Assembly: GCA_963792895.1 (NCBI GenBank)
Contig: CAWBYA010000007.1
Span: forward strand, 744,001 to 808,000
Source of the DNA: UBA6912 sp963792895
Lineage (GTDB): Bacteria > Actinomycetota > Acidimicrobiia > Spongiisociales > UBA5794
Direction of reading: 5' to 3'
DNA: 64,000 nt
The notes under the pieces were generated by a model, which saw only the letters and a program-made list of their open reading frames with translations, did not search any database and had not been told where the DNA came from. The translations under genes and the position numbers were made by a program. Below, one piece after another: positions 1 through 7,822 of this stretch (the first letter of the stretch is position 1; every line of letters starts with the position of its first letter).

Positions 1-45
1 CACCATAGAGAGACACAGCAAGCACCCCTCACGAGGAGCCTCACA

Positions 46-1236
<1,191 letters not shown>

Positions 1237-1259
1237 CACCCGTAGCCTGTATCGGGTAA

Positions 1260-1297
1260 CCAGTATCCGGTACCTCGGGCCGGATACCGGATACTGG
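1260..1297. repeat. Inverted repeat between tuf and rpmG
   Basis: Two 13-nt arms, CCAGTATCCGGTA (1260-1272) and TACCGGATACTGG (1285-1297), are perfectly complementary with a 12-nt loop. The surrounding stretch from about 1248 to 1312 is made of repeated GGTATCC/GGTACC-like units. It could form an mRNA hairpin that separates tuf from rpmG; there is no T-run, so it is not a classical terminator. Similar short GGTACC-type units occur near 5066 and 40326. Confidence 0.7.
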
Positions 1298-1332
1298 ATA
1301 CCGGACACGGTCATTGAGGAGCGAAGCGACGA

Positions 1333-1495
1333 ATGGCCAGTGACAAGCGGCCGCCGATCAACCTCGCATGCGAGACGTGCAAGCGGCGCAACTACGTGAC
1401 GACCAAGAACAAGACGAACACGCGAGAGCGGCTGGAGCTCAAGAAGTACTGCCGTTGGTGTCGCCAACACACCGCGCATCGCGAGAACGCGTTGA
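1333..1495 (+). CDS. rpmG: 50S ribosomal protein L33 (3' frameshift)
   Basis: L33 is a small zinc-binding protein of the large subunit. The sequence has both CxxC pairs (CETC and CRWC), so it is the zinc-binding form, and it matches L33 up to HTAHRE. As written, the frame then runs on through a terminator hairpin to a stop at 1645-1647 (104 aa). Removing one A at 1486-1487 would give the usual family ending HRETR followed by TGA at 1493-1495. I therefore end the gene there and treat the extra A as a sequencing error or very recent mutation. The position before the had gene matches mycobacterial rpmG2-hadAB. Confidence 0.85.
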
Positions 1496-1504
1496 CGGAC
1501 GGCC

Positions 1505-1528
1505 AGGGCCCCGCAGAAGCGGGGCCCT
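1505..1528 (+). terminator. Hairpin terminator after rpmG
   Basis: AGGGCCCCGC (1505-1514) and GCGGGGCCCT (1519-1528) form a perfect 10-bp stem with an AGAA loop. It sits 10 nt after the corrected rpmG stop. No T-run follows, as is common in GC-rich actinobacteria. Confidence 0.7.
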
Positions 1529-1621
1529 GCCCGTCAGATCGCTCGCCCGGCCGCTCGCTGGGAGATGTCGGATGTCAGACGTCAGACAGATGTGGCTCCG
1601 ACTCCCGGCATCTCGCGCCGC

Positions 1622-1627
1622 TACCCT
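1622..1627 (+). promoter_or_regulatory. Leaderless-type -10 box for the had gene
   Basis: TACCCT ends 6 nt before the ATG at 1634 and there is no ribosome-binding site. This is the spacing seen in actinobacterial leaderless transcripts, where transcription starts at the first base of the start codon. Confidence 0.55.
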
Positions 1628-1633
1628 CGAGCC

Positions 1634-2494
1634 ATGGCGCTCGCTGAGATTGCCGGCCGGGTCTACGGGCCGGTCGCGTGCACCCTCTCAGCCACGAAAT
1701 CGGCGGAGTACGTGGCGGCGACCGGTGATGACCCAGAACGATGGGTGGCGGCTGCGCCGCCTGCCTACGCCGGCGCGCTGCTGTTCGTTGTCGCCCCGCT
1801 GCTGATCGCCGACCCTGACGTCGGCGAGCACACCCGGGTTCTCGTGCACTCCGATCAGCGGTTCCGGTGGCATGGTCCGCTCACTCTGGGGACGGATGTG
1901 GTCGTCACCGGGACGGTGACCAGGGTTCGGGAAAGGGGTGGGCTCAACTTCGTGACGTTCGAAGCCGCAGTGGCACGTGAATCTGGTGCGCCTCTCATCG
2001 ATTCGACGTCGACGTTCCTCATGGGCAGCAGCGCTGCGGCGGAGCCCGGGCCGGATCCGGGCGAGCCGCCCGTTGGAGCCGGCAGCTCGACGGGTCCCGT
2101 TCTGCCCGTTGTCGGCGGTGCGGACGGCAGCGTGCTCCAGAGCGTGCAGCGCTCCGCCAGCCGGCTCGATCTCGTGCGCTATGCCGGGGCATCGGGGGAT
2201 TTCAACCCCATTCACTTCGATCATGACGCAGCCCGTCTCGCCGGTCTCGATGGCATCGTGGTGCACGGGCTGCTCATGGCGGCGTGGTTGGCCCAGCTCG
2301 CGGCATCGGCAAATGCCGGCGATTCGCCGCTCGCCGAGATGACGTTGCGGTTTCGGAATGCGCTACGACCCGCCGAGGTCGCGGTCGCGTCCGGCGAGGT
2401 GACATCGGTAGCCGGCGAGTCCGTGCTCAGCCTCGCCCTCCGCAGAGGTGATGTCGATCTCGTCACCGCAAAGGCATCGTTGGCCAATGCGTAA
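1634..2494 (+). CDS. Fused HadA-HadB-like (3R)-hydroxyacyl dehydratase
   Basis: This 286-residue protein has two hot-dog-fold halves. Residues 1 to about 135 resemble the FAS1-like MaoC dehydratase N-domain (HadA type). Residues about 165-286 are a MaoC/hydratase-2 domain with the motif SGDFNPIHFDHDAA followed by IVVHG, carrying the catalytic Asp/His. A Pro/Gly-rich linker joins them. In mycobacteria the two halves are separate genes (hadA, hadB) at this same site between rpmG2 and trpT, and they dehydrate hydroxyacyl-ACP in fatty or mycolic acid elongation. Here they form one polypeptide and no hadC is seen. The ATG at 1634 is chosen because of the leaderless -10 box. The 3' end overlaps the sigma gene by 8 nt. 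The fatty-acid role is inferred. Confidence 0.85.
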   Translation: MALAEIAGRVYGPVACTLSATKSAEYVAATGDDPERWVAAAPPAYAGALLFVVAPLLIADPDVGEHTRVLVHSDQRFRWHGPLTLGTDVVVTGTVTRVRERGGLNFVTFEAAVARESGAPLIDSTSTFLMGSSAAAEPGPDPGEPPVGAGSSTGPVLPVVGGADGSVLQSVQRSASRLDLVRYAGASGDFNPIHFDHDAARLAGLDGIVVHGLLMAAWLAQLAASANAGDSPLAEMTLRFRNALRPAEVAVASGEVTSVAGESVLSLALRRGDVDLVTAKASLANA

Positions 2495-3068
2495 CCCGGT
2501 CGACACGAGCAAGGTCCAATTCGGTGCGCACGCACTCGTGGAGCGTGCCAAAGCCGGCGATCAGGTGGCGTTTGCCGAGCTGGTCAAGATCCACCAACAC
2601 GAGGTGTTCACTTTGGCGTTTCGCTTGGTCGGCGATCGAGAGCTTGCGGCGGATGTCGCTCAGGATGCGTTCATCCGGGCATGGCGGGCTCTTCCGGGCT
2701 TTCGCGGCGACGCGAAGTTCGGCACATGGCTGCACCGGATCACCGTGAACGCGGCGTGGACGGCGCAGCGGCGCTGGCTTCGCAATCGCACCCAGCCGCT
2801 GGACGTCAGCCTCGCTGAGCCTCCGGCGACGGGCGTAGGTCCCGAGGAGTCGGGTGTCGATGCCGTCTACGGTCTGCGGCTCACCGCAGCGCTGGCCCGG
2901 CTCTCGGCGTCGCTGCGGTCCGTCGTCGTTCTCAAGGATGTCTACGAATGGTCGCATGCCGAGATCGCCGAGCATCTCGGGATCTCGGTGACTGCGGCCA
3001 AGGTGCGCCTTCATCGCGGTCGACGAACGCTGCGCGACATGCTGGATGCTGAGGAGGAACTGCGATGA
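2487..3068 (+). CDS. ECF-type RNA polymerase sigma factor
   Basis: At 193 residues it has region 2 (about 20-90, with FRLVGDRELAADVAQDAF and the promoter-melting segment FGTWLHRITVNAAW) and region 4 (about 135-185, with SHAEIAEHLGISVTAAKVRL as the helix-turn-helix). Regions 1 and 3 are absent, as in extracytoplasmic-function sigma factors. It overlaps the dehydratase by 8 nt and the next gene by 4 nt, so the three are probably co-translated. Placement inside the rpmG-had-trpT-secE cluster is unusual. Its target promoters cannot be read from the sequence. Confidence 0.9.
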   Translation: MRNPVDTSKVQFGAHALVERAKAGDQVAFAELVKIHQHEVFTLAFRLVGDRELAADVAQDAFIRAWRALPGFRGDAKFGTWLHRITVNAAWTAQRRWLRNRTQPLDVSLAEPPATGVGPEESGVDAVYGLRLTAALARLSASLRSVVVLKDVYEWSHAEIAEHLGISVTAAKVRLHRGRRTLRDMLDAEEELR

Positions 3069-3397
3069 ACTCCCTCGCGTGCCGGGTAGCCGAGTTCGGT
3101 GAACTGGTCGACCATTCGGCGTGGCTCAACCGGCACCGAGAGTCGTGTCTCCGTTGCCAGGTGCACGCCGCGCGGACCCACAAGCTCCAGCGCGAGCTTC
3201 GCCCGCTGCGGAACATCGTGCACATTGCCCCCCGCGATCTCGCCGCTGCGGTCATGAGTGAATTGCCCCAACGTCGGGACCGAGCACGGGGCGACAATGC
3301 GCTCCAGCGGACCCTTGCAGCCACCGGCGCAGTCGTTGCCGCGGCAGCAGGTGCCATCGCGCTGGCGATATGGCGTCGCTCGCACGCCCCGGCGTGA
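3065..3397 (+). CDS. Anti-sigma-like membrane protein with HxxxCxxC zinc motif
   Basis: This 110-residue protein starts in an ATGA overlap with the sigma gene. Near its N terminus it has HRESCLRC, the His-x3-Cys-x2-Cys motif of zinc-binding anti-sigma domains (RsrA/ChrR type). Residues about 83-103 form one hydrophobic segment followed by RRS, predicting an N-in membrane anchor. Pairing with an ECF sigma gene supports an anti-sigma role, in which it would hold the sigma factor at the membrane until a signal, perhaps redox, releases it. The signal is not known. Confidence 0.75.
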   Translation: MNSLACRVAEFGELVDHSAWLNRHRESCLRCQVHAARTHKLQRELRPLRNIVHIAPRDLAAAVMSELPQRRDRARGDNALQRTLAATGAVVAAAAGAIALAIWRRSHAPA

Positions 3398-3531
3398 GCC
3401 GTGCGACCCGGAGCGGATCGAGACCGCAGGGCTGCCGGCGGCTCGCCGAGCACGCAACCCCACAATCCCAGCGGGCGCTGTCGCGGCGGCATCTCTACTG
3501 CACCGACCCGGCACGGTTGCTCGTTGAGGGT

Positions 3532-3561
3532 TTTACACTGTCAGGGTCCGGCTCATATACT
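3532..3561 (+). promoter_or_regulatory. Promoter of trpT-secE-nusG-rplKA
   Basis: TTTACA (3532-3537) and TATACT (3556-3561) are separated by 18 nt. The tRNA gene begins 24 nt after the -10 box, so this is the likely housekeeping promoter for the tRNA and downstream genes. The 188-nt gap upstream (3398-3585) holds nothing else I recognise. Confidence 0.65.
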
Positions 3562-3585
3562 CCTCCGTCCGGGCCCCGGCCTCGG

Positions 3586-3659
3586 AGGGGTGTAGCTCGA
3601 ATTGGCAGAGCGCCGGTCTCCAAAACCGGAGGTTGTGGGTTCGAGTCCCGCCACCCCTG
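3586..3659 (+). tRNA. trpT: tRNA-Trp (CCA)
   Basis: The cloverleaf is complete. The acceptor stem AGGGGTG pairs with CACCCCT and the discriminator base is G. The anticodon stem CCGGT/ACCGG encloses the loop CTCCAAA with anticodon CCA at 3620-3622. The T-arm contains GTTCGAG. The 3' CCA is not encoded. Location directly before secE is conserved in actinobacteria. Confidence 0.97.
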
Positions 3660-3681
3660 CTCCCTCTAGGAGGAAACACAC

Positions 3682-3960
3682 GTGAACCGAGAGATGCGCC
3701 GACTCCAGGAGAAGGAGGAAGAGCGCGCCCGCAAGCGACGCAAAGCCGCACCGCGGCCGCGTAGCCGCGACCGGATCGGGTTCCGTCAATACTTCAGAGA
3801 GGTTCGCCAGGAGCTCAAGAAGGTGGCATGGCCGACCCGCGAAGAGACGACGACCTATACCGTCGTCGTGCTGGCCGTGACCATCATCCTCACGGTCATC
3901 ACGTTCGGCCTCGACTTCCTGTTGAAGAACGGCGTCCTCCAACTCCTGGATGCGGCATAA
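3682..3960 (+). CDS. secE: Preprotein translocase subunit SecE
   Basis: SecE is the small essential subunit of the SecYEG channel. The 92-residue protein has a charged N-terminal arm, the conserved amphipathic segment FREVRQELKKVAWPTREE, and one transmembrane helix at about residues 60-85, as in single-helix actinobacterial SecE. The GTG start at 3682 follows TAGGAGGAAA. It lies 22 nt after trpT and 2 nt before nusG. Confidence 0.96.
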   Translation: MNREMRRLQEKEEERARKRRKAAPRPRSRDRIGFRQYFREVRQELKKVAWPTREETTTYTVVVLAVTIILTVITFGLDFLLKNGVLQLLDAA

Positions 3961-3962
3961 CG

Positions 3963-4598
3963 ATGGTTGAGACAGCACAAGACGCAGACGCTCCTGTCGT
4001 TTCCGACGAAGAAGAGATCGTCGAAGCGCCGGTCGACGAGGAACCGCGCAGCCCGTACGACCTCCCCGGAGGTTGGTACGTCATCCACTCGTACTCCGGC
4101 TACGAGAACAAGGTCAAGGCCAACCTCGAGACTCGGGTGAAGTCGATGCACCTCGAGGACAAGGTCTTCGACGTCGTCATTCCCATGGAAGAGGTTGTCG
4201 AGTTCAAGGCCGGCCGCAAGGTCAACGTGCTGCGGAAGAAGTTCCCCGGTTACATCCTCGTGCGCCTCTACATGGACGACGACTCCTGGTACGCCGTGCG
4301 CAACACGCCTGGCGTCACCGGCTTCGTGGGCTCGGGCTCGAAGCCCACCCCGTTGTCACGACGCGAGGTGGAGCGCATCCTCGGCGTTCGCAAGGACGAG
4401 GAGGAGAAGAAGGAGCCTCGCTTCAAGCCTGCGTGGGAGGTCGGCGAGACCGTCCGCGTGGTCGAAGGGCCATTTGCCGACTTCAACGGTGTCATCGAGG
4501 ACATCAACGTCGACCAGTCGAAGGTCCGCGTCCTCGTCGACATCTTCGGCCGGGAGACACCGGTCGAGCTCAATTTCGACCAGATCCTCAAGTTCTGA
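3963..4598 (+). CDS. nusG: Transcription termination/antitermination factor NusG
   Basis: NusG binds RNA polymerase and links it to Rho or the ribosome. The 211-residue protein has an acidic N-terminal extension of about 35 residues, the NGN domain beginning WYVIHSYSGYENKVKANLE, and a C-terminal KOW domain (GETVRVVEGPFADFNGVIED). The acidic extension is typical of actinobacterial NusG. The ATG at 3963 follows the secE stop closely, so the genes are probably translationally coupled. Confidence 0.97.
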   Translation: MVETAQDADAPVVSDEEEIVEAPVDEEPRSPYDLPGGWYVIHSYSGYENKVKANLETRVKSMHLEDKVFDVVIPMEEVVEFKAGRKVNVLRKKFPGYILVRLYMDDDSWYAVRNTPGVTGFVGSGSKPTPLSRREVERILGVRKDEEEKKEPRFKPAWEVGETVRVVEGPFADFNGVIEDINVDQSKVRVLVDIFGRETPVELNFDQILKF

Positions 4599-4619
4599 TT
4601 CTCTCGGAGGAAGTTCCCG

Positions 4620-5048
4620 ATGGGCCGTAAACGACTGATGACCGTGCTCAAGCTGCAGATCCCCGCCGGGCAGGCGAGCCCTGCGCCGCCGGTCGGTCCC
4701 GCACTCGGCCAGCATGGCGTCAACATCATGGACTTCGTGAGGGCCTACAACGACGCCACGGCGAGCCAACAGGGAACGATCGTTCCGGTCGAGATCTCGG
4801 TGTACGAAGACCGCTCGTTCAGCTTCGTCACCAAGACGCCCCCTGCGGCAGTGATGCTGCGCCAAGCTGCCCGGATCGAGAAGGGTTCGGCTGAGCCGCA
4901 CAAGGTCAAAGTCGCTTCGGTGACCCGGGACCAGGTGAGAGCGATCGCCGAGACGAAGATGGTCGATCTGAACGCCAACGACATCGACGCTGCGATGAAG
5001 ATCGTCGAAGGTACGGCACGATCGATGGGAATCACCGTCAACGGCTGA
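4620..5048 (+). CDS. rplK: 50S ribosomal protein L11
   Basis: L11 forms the GTPase-associated centre with 23S rRNA helices 43/44. The 142-residue length is standard. The Pro-rich linker motif PAGQASPAPPVGPALGQHG and the C-terminal rRNA-binding domain ending SMGITVNG are present. The ATG at 4620 follows CGGAGGAAG. It is the third gene of the secE-nusG-rplK-rplA unit. Confidence 0.97.
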   Translation: MGRKRLMTVLKLQIPAGQASPAPPVGPALGQHGVNIMDFVRAYNDATASQQGTIVPVEISVYEDRSFSFVTKTPPAAVMLRQAARIEKGSAEPHKVKVASVTRDQVRAIAETKMVDLNANDIDAAMKIVEGTARSMGITVNG

Positions 5049-5065
5049 GCCTCGCTCAGCCGTTG

Positions 5066-5091
5066 GGTACGCGGTACCCGGTACCAAGTAC
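5066..5091. repeat. Short GGTAC tandem units between rplK and rplA
   Basis: Three GGTAC units are packed into about 25 nt. They resemble the units near 1250-1312 and 40326-40352 and appear to belong to an intergenic microrepeat family of this genome. Confidence 0.5.
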
Positions 5092-5143
5092 GAAAACGTG
5101 GGAGGAGCCGCCCGGCTCCGTCCGGACCACCAGGAGGAAACCG

Positions 5144-5860
5144 ATGGCCAAGCTCTCGAAGGCGCAGGCGGACGCCGCACGCCGCTACGACAAGCTCACT
5201 CTGTACGCCACTCGCGATGCGGTGGGACTCGTCAAGACACTGTCCCATGTGAAGTTCGACGAGGGCGTGGACGTCGTGTTCACGCTCGGAATCGACGCCC
5301 GCAAGGCGGACCAGCTCGTCCGAGGGACGGTGAGCCTTCCGCACGGGACGGGCAAGCAGGTCCGCGTGCTCGTGTTCGCCGAGAGCGAAGCGGCGCGAGC
5401 AGCCGAGGCCGCCGGTGCCGACATCGTCGGCGGGAAGGATCTCGCCGAACAGATCTCGGGCGGCGGTGCGCTCGAATTCGACGTGGCGATCGCTACGCCT
5501 GACATGATGCCCCACGTCGGCAAGCTCGGTCCCATCCTCGGCCCCAGGGGCCTGATGCCGAACCCCAAATCGGGAACGGTGACCCCGGATGTCGGCAAAG
5601 CGGTCGAGGAGTTCAAGGCCGGGAGAGTGGAGTACCGCAACGATCGGTATGGGAACGTCCACGTTCCGATAGGTCGGGTCTCCTTCAACGAGGATCAACT
5701 CGTCGACAACCTCGGCGCCGTCGCCGATGAGCTCCTGCGAAACCGCCCTGCGTCTGCCAAGGGTCGCTTCATTCGCAAGGTCGCCGTTTCGTCGACGATG
5801 GGGCCCGGTGTCAAGGTCGACCCGGCCCAGGTGGAGGACATGGTCAAGGAACTTCGGTGA
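5144..5860 (+). CDS. rplA: 50S ribosomal protein L1
   Basis: L1 builds the mobile L1 stalk and in many bacteria represses its own operon. The 238-residue protein contains the L1 signature around MPHVGKLGPILGPRGLMPNP and the ending KVDPAQVEDMVKELR. The ATG at 5144 follows CAGGAGGAAA; an in-frame upstream GTG at 5063 lies in repeat DNA and is not used. It is the last gene before a terminator at 6150. Confidence 0.97.
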   Translation: MAKLSKAQADAARRYDKLTLYATRDAVGLVKTLSHVKFDEGVDVVFTLGIDARKADQLVRGTVSLPHGTGKQVRVLVFAESEAARAAEAAGADIVGGKDLAEQISGGGALEFDVAIATPDMMPHVGKLGPILGPRGLMPNPKSGTVTPDVGKAVEEFKAGRVEYRNDRYGNVHVPIGRVSFNEDQLVDNLGAVADELLRNRPASAKGRFIRKVAVSSTMGPGVKVDPAQVEDMVKELR

Positions 5861-5906
5861 CTCGCCCCAGGTGGTCGAGTGCGCACGAAGATGCGAAGAA
5901 ACGCAC

Positions 5907-5937
5907 TTGACCCACTACGGGGCATAGCGACTACAAT
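5907..5937 (+). promoter_or_regulatory. Candidate distal promoter upstream of rplJL
   Basis: TTGACC (5907-5912) and TACAAT (5932-5937) are separated by 19 nt. It would give a leader of about 560 nt ahead of rplJ, interrupted by the strong hairpin at 6150-6177. The 5861-6506 gap therefore holds this promoter, a terminator, a microrepeat block and the rplJ leader. Confidence 0.5.
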
Positions 5938-6149
5938 TGGGCTAACTTTGACAGAACACGGGGACCGTGCGAACGGTCACGGGACGATCCACCACCGTCC
6001 TGAGGGCGGTCATTCGGCCACAGTGGCACTTATGACCAGCCCCTACCCTGGTCGCCACGTGTGGAACGTGTAGATGGCTTCCTGGCCCGCCGTCTGCCCG
6101 AATCCTCAAGAGCGAATCGCCCTCCCGGGCGCCGGTCCCCGTTCTCTTC

Positions 6150-6177
6150 CGAGAGCCCCCTTCCGAGGGGGCTCTCG
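6150..6177 (+). terminator. Strong hairpin between rplA and rplJ
   Basis: CGAGAGCCCCC (6150-6160) pairs perfectly with GGGGGCTCTCG (6167-6177) across a TTCCGA loop. It could end rplKA transcription or attenuate transcripts from the promoter at 5907. Confidence 0.7.
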
Positions 6178-6213
6178 TGCGTTGCGGATCGCTCGGCCTG
6201 CGGCCTCGCTCTC

Positions 6214-6285
6214 GAAGCCAGAAGTCACATTGTCTGAAGCCAGAAGTCACATTGTCTGAGGTCTGAGGTCTGAGGTCTGGCTTCG
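6214..6285. repeat. Tandem microrepeat block in the rplJ upstream region
   Basis: A 22-bp unit beginning GAAGCCAGAAGTCACATT is repeated exactly at 6214-6235 and 6236-6257. Three GAGGTCT units (6258-6278) follow, and the block closes with TCTGGCTTC, complementary to its own start. The GTCTGAG motif recurs at about 54560 and, in coding form, inside the rpsC tail. Confidence 0.8.
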
Positions 6286-6308
6286 GAAGGTCCGCCGCTC
6301 CTGGGTGC

Positions 6309-6506
6309 TAACCTCGCGTTCGCACAACCTCACACTCGACCCGAGACCGCAGGTGCCGTAACGGCAGAAGCTCGCACACGCGACGCCGGCGCAGGTCGCC
6401 AACACGAACATGTTTCGTCAATTGGCTCCCGCGTCTGTCGCCGGGAGCCTTTCTCGTTTCTCGGTCACGTGCACGAGGTGTGTACCGAAGAATGGAGGAA
6501 CGAGAC
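6309..6506 (+). promoter_or_regulatory. rplJ leader with attenuator-like hairpin
   Basis: An extended -10 (TG then TAACCT, 6306-6314) could start a shorter rplJ transcript. Downstream, GACCGCAGGTGCCG resembles the conserved part of bacterial L10 leaders, where the L10-L12 complex binds. GGCTCCCG (6424-6431) pairs with CGGGAGCC (6442-6449) and is followed by TTTCTCGTTTC, a terminator-like end. Autogenous control by L10 is inferred from the family. Confidence 0.5.
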
Positions 6507-7403
6507 ATGCCGAGACCGGAGAAGGTTGCGGCGGTTGCTGAGATGAAGGAGCGCATCGAGCGCGCCCAGGCGGTGTTCCTCGCTGAGTATGCGGGTCTCT
6601 CTGTGAAGGCGCAGCAGGAGTTGCGGCGGGGGTTGCGAGCCCAAGGGGCCGAGTTCAGGGTCCTCAAGATGACGCTGGCGCGCCGTGCCGCAGGCGAGCT
6701 CGAACTCGAGGCGCTCGACGATCTCCTCGTCGGCCCCACCGGGATCACATTCGCCGACGGAGACCCCGTGAGCGCTGCCAAGGTGCTCAAGGATTTCGCA
6801 GCGGCCCACGAGGTGTTCGCCATCAAGGGCGGGCTGCTCGGTCGTGACATCCTCACGTCGGACCGCGTGAAGGCGCTTGCTGAGATCGCTCCGCGAGAGG
6901 TGCTTCTGGCCCAGCTCGCCGGTGCGTTCAAGGCGCCGCTCACTGCGATGGCCGGCCTGCTGGCTGCGCTGCCCCGCGGCGCCGTCACGGCGATGCAACA
7001 GCTGCTGGAAAAGAAGCAAGCTGCCGCGCCGGCCGCGGCGGCAGAGGCTCCGATCTCCGAGGTTGCCGTCGAAGATGCGGCCGCACCTGCCGACGATGCG
7101 GCTCCCGCGGGGGACAGCGTGTCCGATGCGGAGACCGAAGACGCCGAGGCGAGCGCTTCCGCAGCAGCCGACGCACCCGAGGCCGCTGCATCCCCAGGCG
7201 AGGCTGACGAACCTGAGGCAATCGATGCGGCGGACACACCCGAAACGAGCGTCCCCGAAGCGGCGGAGACCGTCGACGCTCCATCATCCGAAGCGAACGT
7301 CGACGACGCCACGGGCGAAGACGACACCCCCGCAGCAGCCCAGGCCGCTGCTGAAGATTCCGAAGCAACTGACGATCCGGCCGCCACGGCCGAGGAGGAA
7401 TGA
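6507..7403 (+). CDS. rplJ: 50S ribosomal protein L10 with long acidic tail
   Basis: L10 anchors L7/L12 dimers to the ribosomal stalk. Residues 1 to about 170 match ordinary L10 (MPRPEKVAAVAEMKERI, then the C-terminal L12-binding helix ending QQLLEKK). Residues about 171-298 are an Ala/Glu/Asp/Pro-rich, strongly acidic, low-complexity tail with almost no basic residues, making the protein nearly twice the usual size. The ATG at 6507 follows TGGAGGAAC. It lies 1 nt before rplL. The tail may be disordered and might mimic or crowd the acidic stalk region; no function is known. Confidence 0.95.
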   Translation: MPRPEKVAAVAEMKERIERAQAVFLAEYAGLSVKAQQELRRGLRAQGAEFRVLKMTLARRAAGELELEALDDLLVGPTGITFADGDPVSAAKVLKDFAAAHEVFAIKGGLLGRDILTSDRVKALAEIAPREVLLAQLAGAFKAPLTAMAGLLAALPRGAVTAMQQLLEKKQAAAPAAAAEAPISEVAVEDAAAPADDAAPAGDSVSDAETEDAEASASAAADAPEAAASPGEADEPEAIDAADTPETSVPEAAETVDAPSSEANVDDATGEDDTPAAAQAAAEDSEATDDPAATAEEE

Positions 7404-7404
7404 C

Positions 7405-7791
7405 ATGGCCACCCCAACGACTGAGGAGCTCCTCACCATCTTCGAGACCATGACCGTGCTCGAGCTCTCGGAGTTCGTGAAGGCGTTCGAAGACCGGTTC
7501 GAGGTCACCGCAGCCGCCCCCGTGGCGATGGCCGCCGTGGCCGGAGGCGACGGTGCAGGCGCCGCCGTGGAGGAAGAGAAGGACGAGTTCGACGTGGTTC
7601 TGGTCGCTGCCGGCGACAAGAAGATCCAGGTCATCAAGGAGGTCCGCACGCTCACCAGCCTCGGCCTCAAGGACGCCAAGGATCTGGTCGACAACGCCCC
7701 GAAGCCTGTGCTCGAGGCCGTCGACAAGGAGACCGCAGAGAAGGCGAAGGGTGTCCTGGAGGGCGTTGGCGCCTCCGTAGAGCTCAAGTAG
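7405..7791 (+). CDS. rplL: 50S ribosomal protein L7/L12
   Basis: L7/L12 is the multi-copy stalk protein that recruits translational GTPases. The 128-residue protein has the N-terminal dimerisation helices (TTEELLTIFETMTVLELSEF), an Ala/Gly hinge, and a C-terminal domain with KIQVIKEVRTLTSLGLKDAK. The ribosome-binding site GAGGAGGAA lies in the end of rplJ. A terminator follows 36 nt after the stop. Confidence 0.98.
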   Translation: MATPTTEELLTIFETMTVLELSEFVKAFEDRFEVTAAAPVAMAAVAGGDGAGAAVEEEKDEFDVVLVAAGDKKIQVIKEVRTLTSLGLKDAKDLVDNAPKPVLEAVDKETAEKAKGVLEGVGASVELK

Positions 7792-7822
7792 CGAGCCGAC
7801 GCTGCCTACGAGGCGGCGGAAA

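Noticed and set aside
1333..1647. A 104-residue L33 with a novel 45-residue tail
   Set aside because: The tail is translated from the terminator hairpin, and deleting one A restores the family ending HRETR plus stop. A sequence error is simpler.
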